Origin: JAQGMJ01 sp036271855
GTDB taxonomy: Bacteria > Pseudomonadota > Gammaproteobacteria > Burkholderiales > JAEUOS01
DNA: 5,195 nt
Direction of reading: 5' to 3'
NCBI GenBank assembly: GCA_036271855.1
Contig: DATAZV010000234.1
Location: 1 to 5,195, forward strand
This document shows positions 1 to 5,195 of this stretch, in pieces. The position numbers and the translations under genes were made by a program. The notes beneath the pieces were generated by a model. That model made no database searches, had not been told where the DNA came from, and was given only the letters and a program-made list of their open reading frames with translations. Numbering within the stretch: position 1 is the first letter of the stretch; every line of letters starts with the position of its first letter.

Positions 1-750
1 GCCTTCCTGCACACCTACGACGGCCTGGGCAGCTTCGACGCCGGCACCGGGCGCTATGACCGCGCCGGCGCCGGCCTGGAATACCGCTCGACCCGCTATC
101 TCGCCAGCGCCGAAGTGACCCAGGACCTGAACCGGGACCGCACCGGTCTTTCCCTGGCCGGCGCCTATACGCCGGATGACTTCTGGACCCTGCGCGCGTT
201 TGCCGAGTCGTCGAGTACTTACACGCCGGTGCAGGCGCGGCTGTTTGGGGTGGACGCGGGACGCTACGGGGTCGGCGCCACCTGGCGCGGCAGCGAGTCG
301 ACCAGCGCCGGCGTGACGGTCTATCGCCTGGCCTTCAGCGACGGCAACCGCCGCGATGTCGAGCAGGCCCGCGTGACCCAGCGCGTTTATGCGGGGCCGG
401 TGTACCGGCTGGAGGTCACCGGCATGGTGGCGGCGTCGCAGGCGTCGAAAACCAATGTGGCGTATTTCAACCCGGGGCGCGACCTGGAGTCGAGCGTGCA
501 ACTGGCCAACGAGTGGCTGCAATGGCGCCGGTATGAGCGCGCCTTCCGCCACCGGGTGACGCTCGTCGCCGGCAGTTACTGGGAGCAGGGCTTCGGCAGC
601 GGCTCGCTGTACGACGCGCGCTACGAGCAGGAATGGAGCGCTGACGACCGCCTGGTGCTGCGTTATGGCATTGGCCGTTCGATCCACCCCTACGACGGCG
701 TGCGCAGCGCGCGCAACTACGCCGTGGTTTCCGTGACCTGGAGATTCTGA
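1..750 (+). CDS. pgaA: PgaA, outer-membrane PNAG export porin (3' part, C-terminal beta-barrel)
   Basis: The frame is open from base 1, so the 5' end lies outside the window; 249 residues are present. In the family, PgaA has periplasmic TPR repeats followed by a 16-strand outer-membrane barrel through which de-N-acetylated PNAG leaves the cell. Only the barrel part is seen here. It shows alternating aromatic and polar beta-strand patterns and no TPR helices. As I remember the E. coli protein, several stretches match its barrel: DGNRR (visible residues 114-118), YFNPGRD (155-161) and PYDG (230-233). The protein ends in W-R-F, and a terminal Phe is the usual BAM recognition signal of outer-membrane barrels. 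The gene stops with TGA 2 nt before pgaB, so the two are cotranscribed. The call rests on these motifs plus the pgaBCD context; the length of the missing part is unknown. Confidence 0.93.
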   Translation, partial: AFLHTYDGLGSFDAGTGRYDRAGAGLEYRSTRYLASAEVTQDLNRDRTGLSLAGAYTPDDFWTLRAFAESSSTYTPVQARLFGVDAGRYGVGATWRGSESTSAGVTVYRLAFSDGNRRDVEQARVTQRVYAGPVYRLEVTGMVAASQASKTNVAYFNPGRDLESSVQLANEWLQWRRYERAFRHRVTLVAGSYWEQGFGSGSLYDARYEQEWSADDRLVLRYGIGRSIHPYDGVRSARNYAVVSVTWRF

Positions 751-752
751 GC

Positions 753-2516
753 ATGCGCGCGCTGCCGGGGATTTCGCATATCGCCGCCGGCCTGCTGGCC
801 GCGCTGCTGGGCTGCGGCGCACTGGCCGCCGCCCCCGGGCTGACCGCGGACCGGGCGCCGGCGAGCGCGCCGCCCGGTTTGGCGCCGGTGGCGCCGCCCC
901 CCGGCAGTTTCATCGTGCTTTCGTACCACGAGGTGCGCGACGAGGTGCGCGACTATCCCGACCCCTACGCGGTGGACAGCGGCGCGCTGGTGGCGCAGTT
1001 CGCCTGGCTGCGCGGCAGCGGCTATGCGCCGGTCAGCCTGCAGGCGATCATCGATGCGCGCAACGGCGGAAAATCGCTGCCGCCGAAGGCGGTGTTGCTG
1101 ACTTTCGACGACGGCTACCTGTCGTTTTACACGCGCGTCTATCCCCTGCTGCGCGTGTTCGGCTACCCGGCGCTGCTGGCGGTGGTGGGCAAATGGATCG
1201 ACGAGCCGCCGCAGGCGGACCAGTTGTATGGCGAGAAGGCGACGGTGGGTTCCGCCGCGTTTCCCACCTGGGCGCAGTTGCGCGAGATGGCGGGCTCCGG
1301 ACTGGTAGAGATGGCGTCGCACAGTTACGACCTGCATCGCGGCATCCTCGCCAACCCGCAGGGCAATGTCGAGCCCGCCGCCACCGCGCGCCTGTATGAC
1401 GCGGCCAGCGGCAGTTACGAAAACGACGCGCAGTGGCGAGCGCGGGTGCGCGACGACATGGAACGCAACTCGGCGCTGATCGCGCGCCAGACCGGGCAGC
1501 GCCCGCGCGCCATGGTCTGGCCCTACGGCAGCTATAACGACGAGCTGGTGCGCATCGCCGGCGAACTCGGCATGCCGGTCGACATTACGCTGAACGACGG
1601 CGTCAATACACCGCAGGTACCGCTATCGGCGATGCGCCGCCTGCTGGTGATCCACAATCCGCCGCTGGCCAATTTCACCGGTGAGGTGATCGGGCCGCCG
1701 GTGCCGCCGCCGGTGCGGGTGGTCGAGGTCGGGCTCGACCAGGTGGTGGACGCCGACCCGGCGCGCCAGGAGCAGAAGCTTTCCGCGTTGCTGGACCGCG
1801 TGCTGGCGCTGGGGGTGACGCATGTGTTCCTGCATGCCTTCAGCGACAGCGGCGCGGGCGCGGCGCCGCAAGCCTATTTCGCCACCCAGTCGATGGCGAT
1901 GCGCGCTGACCTGTTCAACCGGGTGGCCTGGCAATTGTCGACCCGCACCGACGTCAAGGTCTGCGCGGCGATTCCGCCCTCGCTGTTGCGCATGCCGCCG
2001 GCTGCCGCGGCAGCGATTGTGCAGGACCTGGCGCGCGGTTCGAATTTTGAGGGCCTGTATTTCATGCCGACGGGGCCCGGCGAGGCGGCGGACAGTGCCG
2101 CGATGGTCGCCGCCAGCGCCAGGCTGGCGCAGGCGGCGCGCAAGTGGCGCGCGCCGCTATTGGTGGCGCGCGGCATTGCGCAGGCCGATGCTTCGGCACA
2201 GACCATCGCGTCGATTTCCGCCGGCGCCGATTGGGTGGTGCTGGCGCAATTGCGCGGCGCGCCGCCGGTGGCGCATTTCGCGGGCGGCGATGCTGCCGCG
2301 CTGGCGGCGGGGCAGCCGCGCCTGGTGGTTTTGCTCGATGGCGCAGGCGACGGCGGCGCGCTGCGTGCCGGGGCAGCGCTGTCGGAGCGCATGCGCGGGC
2401 TGCAGCGCGCCGGCGCCGTCAATTTCGGCTTTCGCGATGACGATTTCCTGCGTGATGAGCCGCCGCTGGCGCAGATCGCGCCGGCCTTGTCGGTCCGTGA
2501 CACCACTTTCAGGTAG
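753..2516 (+). CDS. pgaB: PgaB, periplasmic PNAG N-deacetylase with a degenerate C-terminal hydrolase-like domain
   Basis: A protein of 587 residues, shorter than E. coli PgaB (672). The start ATG has GGAG at 740-743, 9 nt upstream. Residues 1-30 form a signal peptide with a lipobox-like LLGC (Cys21), consistent with an outer-membrane lipoprotein; cleavage by signal peptidase I near ALAAA is the alternative. A Pro/Ala-rich linker (31-51) leads into a carbohydrate esterase 4 domain (about 54-305). Its motifs are YHE (His59), TFDDG (Asp119 and Asp120), SHSYDLH (His190 and His195, metal ligands by family analogy) and WPYG (256-259). These support an intact metal-dependent deacetylase. After the GPPVPPP linker (314-320), residues 323-587 match the ends of the E. 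coli C-terminal glycoside hydrolase domain (GLDQV, HAFSD, a segment around RVAWQL, and a final NFGFRDDDFL), but the middle is shortened and its acidic motif is absent. The deacetylase role is well supported; hydrolase activity is doubtful. Confidence 0.95.
   Translation: MRALPGISHIAAGLLAALLGCGALAAAPGLTADRAPASAPPGLAPVAPPPGSFIVLSYHEVRDEVRDYPDPYAVDSGALVAQFAWLRGSGYAPVSLQAIIDARNGGKSLPPKAVLLTFDDGYLSFYTRVYPLLRVFGYPALLAVVGKWIDEPPQADQLYGEKATVGSAAFPTWAQLREMAGSGLVEMASHSYDLHRGILANPQGNVEPAATARLYDAASGSYENDAQWRARVRDDMERNSALIARQTGQRPRAMVWPYGSYNDELVRIAGELGMPVDITLNDGVNTPQVPLSAMRRLLVIHNPPLANFTGEVIGPPVPPPVRVVEVGLDQVVDADPARQEQKLSALLDRVLALGVTHVFLHAFSDSGAGAAPQAYFATQSMAMRADLFNRVAWQLSTRTDVKVCAAIPPSLLRMPPAAAAAIVQDLARGSNFEGLYFMPTGPGEAADSAAMVAASARLAQAARKWRAPLLVARGIAQADASAQTIASISAGADWVVLAQLRGAPPVAHFAGGDAAALAAGQPRLVVLLDGAGDGGALRAGAALSERMRGLQRAGAVNFGFRDDDFLRDEPPLAQIAPALSVRDTTFR
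1719..2513 (+). other. PgaB C-terminal GH153-like domain, apparently without catalytic residues
   Basis: This covers PgaB residues 323-587. In E. coli and Bordetella orthologues the equivalent domain binds, and can cleave, partly deacetylated PNAG. The N-terminal third aligns by eye with the E. coli domain (FLHAFSD 359-365 and the stretch 383-409 centred on RVAWQL). So does the C-terminus (AGAVNFGFRDDDFL, 553-566). Between these anchors the domain is about 80-100 residues shorter. The place where E. coli reads FHDDA is here FMPTG (437-441), and the later MPYLEG-like stretch is replaced by AQLRG (498-502). The comparison relies on recalled E. coli sequence rather than a computed alignment. Confidence 0.7.
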
Positions 2517-2517
2517 G
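2511..2517 (+). promoter_or_regulatory. Ribosome binding site of pgaC overlapping the pgaB stop
   Basis: AGGTAGG contains the pgaB stop codon TAG and offers two AGG cores, 11 and 7 nt before the pgaC ATG at 2525. It supports this ATG as the start and suggests that ribosomes finishing pgaB reinitiate on pgaC. Confidence 0.6.
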
Positions 2518-2524
2518 CGCCACC

Positions 2525-3817
2525 ATGTCACATTTCGGCATCACGGTCATGCGGATTTTCACCGGGTATTCGTTCTACTACCCGCTGTTCATGGCCTACC
2601 TGTGGATGGTGGGCGCGATCTTTTATTATTTTCGCTTCGAGCGGCCCGCGCCCGCGGTGCGCCGGGCGATGCAGCGCGGCGAGCCGGAGCCGCCGCCGCA
2701 ATTGCCGGACTATCCGCTGGTGAGCATCGTCGTGCCCTGCTTCAACGAAGGGCGCGACCTGCAGGACACGGTGAAATGGCTGCTGGCCTGCGCCTATCCC
2801 AACTTCGACATCCTGCTGGTGAACGACGGCAGCACCGATAACACGCGCGACATCATGGATTCTCTGGTGGCGGAGCATCCGCGCATCCGCGCCATCCACC
2901 TGGAGAAAAACGAAGGCAAGGCGGTGGCGCTGGATACCGCCGCGGCGATGACTTCGGCGCAGTACCTGGCCTGCATCGACGCCGATGCGCTGCTCGACCC
3001 GTACGCCTTGCACTGGATGATGGCGCACCTGCTCTACGGCCCGCGCGTGGGCGCGGTGACCGGCAATCCGCGGGTGCGCAACCGCTCCACCCTGCTGGGG
3101 CGCCTGCAGCTGGGCGAATACAGTTCCATCGTCGGGCTGATCAAGCGGGCGCAGCGCACCTACGGGCGCATTTTCACCGTGTCAGGGGTGGTCACCTGCT
3201 TTCGCAAGGCGGCCCTGCGCGATGTCGGCTACTGGAGCCGCGAAATGCTGACCGAGGACATCGACATCAGCTGGAAGCTGCAGATCCGCCATTGGGACGT
3301 GCGTTTCGAGCCGAAGGCGCTGTGCTGGATCCTGTCGCCGGAAACCATCGCCGGGCTGTGGAAGCAGCGCCTGCGCTGGTCCACCGGCGGCATCCAGGTG
3401 CTGATGAAGAACTGGCGCATCACCGGACACTGGAAGTCGCGCCGCATGTGGCCGGTGCTGGCGGAGTATGTGCTGAGCGTGACCTGGGCCTACACCATGC
3501 TGGTGATGCTGATTCTCTGGCTGCTGGGATTTCTGGTGGCCATGCCGGCCGGCCTGCGGGTGGATTCCTTCCTGTCGGGCTGGAACGGGGTGGTTGTCGG
3601 CACCACCTGCCTGCTGCAGATCGGCATTTCGCTGGCGCTCGACTCGCGCTACGACACCGGCTACGCGCGCAATTTTTTCTGGATGATCTGGTACCCCCTG
3701 GCGTACTGGATGATCAACATGGCCACCACGATAGTGGCGGTCCCCCGCGCGATCATGCGCAATTCGAAGACGAGGGCAAGATGGATAAGTCCGGACCGTG
3801 GCATCACCCCACCCTGA
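2525..3817 (+). CDS. pgaC: PgaC, processive poly-beta-1,6-GlcNAc synthase (GT2)
   Basis: A protein of 430 residues (E. coli 441) that polymerises UDP-GlcNAc on the cytoplasmic side of the inner membrane and translocates the chain together with PgaD. One N-terminal membrane segment (about 15-36) precedes the GT2 domain. Processive-synthase signatures are all present: PCFNE (71-75), NDGSTD with Asp101, DAD (152-154), TED with Asp245 (acceptor-site base by family analogy), and QRLRW (281-285). Family-specific stretches also match: VGAVTGNPR (175-183), ITEDIDISWKL-like (242-252), LCWIL.PET (266-273) and the terminal WISPDRGI (420-427). Three more membrane segments lie at about 312-340, 352-372 and 384-408. 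The N-terminus resembles staphylococcal IcaA more than E. coli PgaC, which has an extra leading helix. Its last 37 nt overlap pgaD. Activity is probably under c-di-GMP control through PgaCD, as in E. coli; that is inference. Confidence 0.97.
   Translation: MSHFGITVMRIFTGYSFYYPLFMAYLWMVGAIFYYFRFERPAPAVRRAMQRGEPEPPPQLPDYPLVSIVVPCFNEGRDLQDTVKWLLACAYPNFDILLVNDGSTDNTRDIMDSLVAEHPRIRAIHLEKNEGKAVALDTAAAMTSAQYLACIDADALLDPYALHWMMAHLLYGPRVGAVTGNPRVRNRSTLLGRLQLGEYSSIVGLIKRAQRTYGRIFTVSGVVTCFRKAALRDVGYWSREMLTEDIDISWKLQIRHWDVRFEPKALCWILSPETIAGLWKQRLRWSTGGIQVLMKNWRITGHWKSRRMWPVLAEYVLSVTWAYTMLVMLILWLLGFLVAMPAGLRVDSFLSGWNGVVVGTTCLLQIGISLALDSRYDTGYARNFFWMIWYPLAYWMINMATTIVAVPRAIMRNSKTRARWISPDRGITPP
3772..3776 (+). 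promoter_or_regulatory. Ribosome binding site of pgaD inside pgaC
   Basis: GAGGG lies within the pgaC coding sequence, 4 nt before the ATG at 3781. It decides the pgaD start, because no other in-frame ATG lies between the end of pgaC and the conserved part of PgaD. The spacing is slightly short, which together with the overlap suggests coupled translation. Confidence 0.6.
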
Positions 3818-4260
3818 ATTCACCGATCATCGAGCGGCCCGACCTGCAGTCGCCGCGCCAGCGCACGCTGTACGGGATCATCACGCTCGCTTTCTGGGCG
3901 CTGTGGATCTACCTCTGGGTACCGCTGCTGGCGCTGCTGGCGTGGCTGCTCGGTTTCGAGGAGGCCTATCGTTTCATGGTGGTCTACCAGGGCTATCGTG
4001 AAGTCCAGCATGTGCTGGAGGATTACGCCTTGGTCGTGATGATCCTGGGCGGCACCCTGCTGGCCTGGGCCGGCTACAACATCACGCGCTTTCGCGGTGC
4101 CGACAAGCGCAGCGCGCGGCCCGGCGTGACCCACGCCGACATCAGCCGCGACCTCGACCACGATGAGGAAGCAGTGTTGCGCTGGCAGAAGGAGCGCATG
4201 TTGCGGGTGCGCTATGACGATGCCGGACGCATGGCCGAGGTACGCGGATCAGGCGTGTGA
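3781..4260 (+). CDS. pgaD: PgaD, small inner-membrane subunit of the PNAG synthase
   Basis: A protein of 159 residues (E. coli 137). In E. coli, PgaD joins PgaC in the inner membrane; the pair is stabilised and activated by c-di-GMP and both are needed for polymerisation. The family pattern is visible: an N-terminal SPIIERPDLQS stretch (14-24), two membrane segments (about 32-57 and 82-99) with a loop rich in Tyr and Glu, a basic exit (YNITRFRG, 99-106) and a cytoplasmic tail. The tail ends in LRWQKERMLRVRYDDAGRM (133-151), matching the tail pattern of E. coli PgaD (a Gln-Lys..Arg-Met run followed by a beta strand and Gly turn). The ATG at 3781 lies inside pgaC; this start adds about 12 residues before the conserved region. 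A CTG at 3814 is the only conceivable shorter start. The stop TGA overlaps the next gene's GTG. Divergence from E. coli is high, so the call leans on topology and position. Confidence 0.9.
   Translation: MDKSGPWHHPTLNSPIIERPDLQSPRQRTLYGIITLAFWALWIYLWVPLLALLAWLLGFEEAYRFMVVYQGYREVQHVLEDYALVVMILGGTLLAWAGYNITRFRGADKRSARPGVTHADISRDLDHDEEAVLRWQKERMLRVRYDDAGRMAEVRGSGV
4246..4253 (+). promoter_or_regulatory. Weak ribosome binding site before the GTG start of the fifth gene
   Basis: GGATCAGG inside the end of pgaD gives GGA 8 nt and AGG 3 nt before the GTG at 4257. This is a weak match, so expression of the downstream gene probably depends on ribosomes arriving from pgaD at the GTGA overlap. Confidence 0.4.
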
Positions 4261-5195
4261 TTGCATCTCGCAGCGGGCGCCGCGCCTGGCTGCGCGCGGC
4301 GGCGGCGGGCGCCTGGTGCGCGCTGGCGCCGCGCGCGCCGGCGCTGGCCGCTGGCGATGAAAACGAGGACCACCGTGCCTGGCAGCACGGCATCGATCTG
4401 CTGCGTGTCGGCGAGCGGCTGTTGCTGGTCTGGGGCAGTGCCGGCAATCCGCCACGGCCCAATCTTGGCGGCGACTGGCCGCACGATATCTACTACGACT
4501 GGCTGCCGGTGGCCGACGGCAGCGGCGAGCTGGCGATCACCCCGCAGGTACTGGTGTCGCGGCCCGAAGCGCAGGAGCCGCCGAGCGCGGCGATCAACAG
4601 CCGCGGCGTGATTCTGGTGACCGCCGAAGACGGCGAGGACGACATCAACCAGCGCGCCGGCTTGTGGAACGCGCAGTTGCAGCCGCTGCGCCCTTATCCA
4701 TTTACGATACGCCGCGGCGGCCATTCCGGCCACGCGGCGGCGCTGGGCGAGCAATTCCTGATTGCCTACGGCGAAGGCTGGCAGGAGGGCGGCGGTTTCA
4801 TGAACCGCGGCACCGGCCGCGACATCCACGCGCGCATCCTGGATGGCGGCGGCAAACCGGGGCCGGAAATCAACCTGGCGCGCGGCCACCGCGACGGCTG
4901 GCCGGTGGTGGCCGCTTCCGACCGCAACTGGCTGGTGCTCTGGCAGCGCTATGCCGGCACCGGCCTGTACTGTGCACTGGTGGGTGCCCATGGGCAGGCG
5001 TCGGCGCCGCGCCTGCTGGCCGAAGGGCTGCCGATCCGCTATGCCTACGACGTTGCCTACGCCGCGGCGCTCGGGCGTTTTGTGGTGGCGGGCAACCGCG
5101 GCGCCCAGGGCTTCGTGGCCTTGCTGGATCGCGACGGGGCGCTGGTGCGGATGCAAGAAGGTTTGCCGCCGCTGGCCAGCGAGAGCCGGGTGCTC
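4257..5195 (+). CDS. Secreted beta-propeller-like protein of unknown function (5' part), last visible gene of the pga operon
   Basis: The frame from GTG 4257 is open for 313 codons and runs off the window. The GTG overlaps the pgaD stop as GTGA. I choose this start because no in-frame ATG exists nearby (the first internal Met is residue 182) and because it yields an export signal. Residues 1-32 have a basic start with GRRAWLR (7-13), a weakly hydrophobic Ala-rich stretch, an Arg at 26 and a cleavage-like ALA (29-31). The mature part shows about five loose repeats of 35-50 residues. Each has a hydrophobic strand ending in an aromatic or small residue (LLLVWG, FLIAYG, WLVLWQ, RFVVAG), then an R/L-x-A-x-L strand and a D/GxxG turn, as in beta-propeller blades. 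It has no catalytic motif I recognise and no membrane segment in the visible part. Its place suggests a periplasmic or extracellular accessory of PNAG export, but that is inference only. Confidence 0.8.
   Translation, partial: MIASRSGRRAWLRAAAAGAWCALAPRAPALAAGDENEDHRAWQHGIDLLRVGERLLLVWGSAGNPPRPNLGGDWPHDIYYDWLPVADGSGELAITPQVLVSRPEAQEPPSAAINSRGVILVTAEDGEDDINQRAGLWNAQLQPLRPYPFTIRRGGHSGHAAALGEQFLIAYGEGWQEGGGFMNRGTGRDIHARILDGGGKPGPEINLARGHRDGWPVVAASDRNWLVLWQRYAGTGLYCALVGAHGQASAPRLLAEGLPIRYAYDVAYAAALGRFVVAGNRGAQGFVALLDRDGALVRMQEGLPPLASESRVL
4404..5144 (+). repeat. Degenerate protein-level repeats, candidate beta-propeller blades
   Basis: Five related stretches in the fifth gene, at residues about 50-90, 112-142, 155-204, 212-253 and 262-296. 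They are clearest in units 3, 4 and 5: a small-residue strand (GHAAALG, PVVAASD, DVAYAAA), a hydrophobic strand (EQFLIAYG, NWLVLWQ, GRFVVAG), a Gly-rich loop, a strand such as DIHARILD, LYCALVGA or FVALLDR, and a Gly turn (GGGKPG, HGQ, DGA). The repeats are visible in protein only; I see no matching DNA repeats. Unit boundaries are by eye. Confidence 0.5.

Noticed and set aside
2519..2527. GCCACCATG at the pgaC start, resembling a eukaryotic Kozak context
   Set aside because: It is a coincidence in GC-rich bacterial DNA; the overlapping AGGTAGG is the relevant initiation signal.
1822..2841. 339-codon + strand frame spanning the pgaB/pgaC junction
   Set aside because: Its product is extremely rich in Arg, Ala and Cys, without any motif, and it overlaps two well-supported genes in another frame.
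3671..3679. Run of six T in pgaC as a possible slippage site or terminator
   Set aside because: It is preceded by no clear GC hairpin, encodes a conserved Asn-Phe-Phe in a membrane helix, and the downstream frame is intact.
3292..3780. In-frame upstream extension of pgaD to 3292, giving a 322-residue protein
   Set aside because: The extension overlaps conserved PgaC coding sequence and translates to a low-complexity His/Ala/Gly-rich sequence. The ATG at 3781 has its own ribosome binding site and gives a family-sized PgaD.
3182..3823. 213-codon - strand frame opposite the end of pgaC
   Set aside because: It is His/Gln/Pro/Ala-rich, shows no recognisable motif, and mirrors a strongly conserved gene.
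4212..5156. Long open frame on the - strand (314 codons) opposite the fifth gene
   Set aside because: It is His/Arg/Gln/Ala-rich with no domain-like pattern, as expected for an antisense shadow in GC-rich DNA. The + strand frame has an export signal, repeats and operon coupling.

Overview
This GC-rich window (roughly two thirds G+C by eye) carries the core of a pgaABCD operon, which makes and exports poly-beta-1,6-N-acetyl-D-glucosamine (PNAG), a biofilm exopolysaccharide. A fifth, unrecognised secreted-protein gene follows. An outer-membrane porin with a C-terminal Phe shows a Gram-negative host. The GC content and the divergence of the proteins from their E. coli counterparts suggest a beta-proteobacterium, perhaps Burkholderiales, but I cannot fix the genus from sequence alone.

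Layout, all on the + strand: 1-750 is the 3' part of pgaA (outer-membrane beta-barrel). 753-2516 is pgaB (periplasmic N-deacetylase with a C-terminal domain that looks stripped of its hydrolase residues). 2525-3817 is pgaC (inner-membrane processive GT2 synthase). 3781-4260 is pgaD (small membrane partner of PgaC). 4257 to the window end is the 5' part of a gene for an exported protein with beta-propeller-like repeats. Genes are separated by 2 nt, 8 nt, a 37-nt overlap and a 4-nt overlap (GTGA). This fits one polycistronic message whose promoter lies upstream of the window. There is no gene-free stretch longer than 8 nt, no RNA gene, no mobile element, and no terminator that I can see.

How the parts should work, from the known family: PgaC with PgaD polymerises UDP-GlcNAc and passes the chain across the inner membrane, with c-di-GMP as activator in E. 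coli. PgaB partly de-N-acetylates the chain in the periplasm, and PgaA exports it through the outer membrane. Two departures from the E. coli arrangement stand out. The PgaB C-terminal domain keeps its flanking scaffold but is shortened and lacks the acidic HDD stretch expected of the glycoside-hydrolase domain. The operon is also extended by a translationally coupled gene for a secreted repeat protein that I cannot match to a known Pga component.
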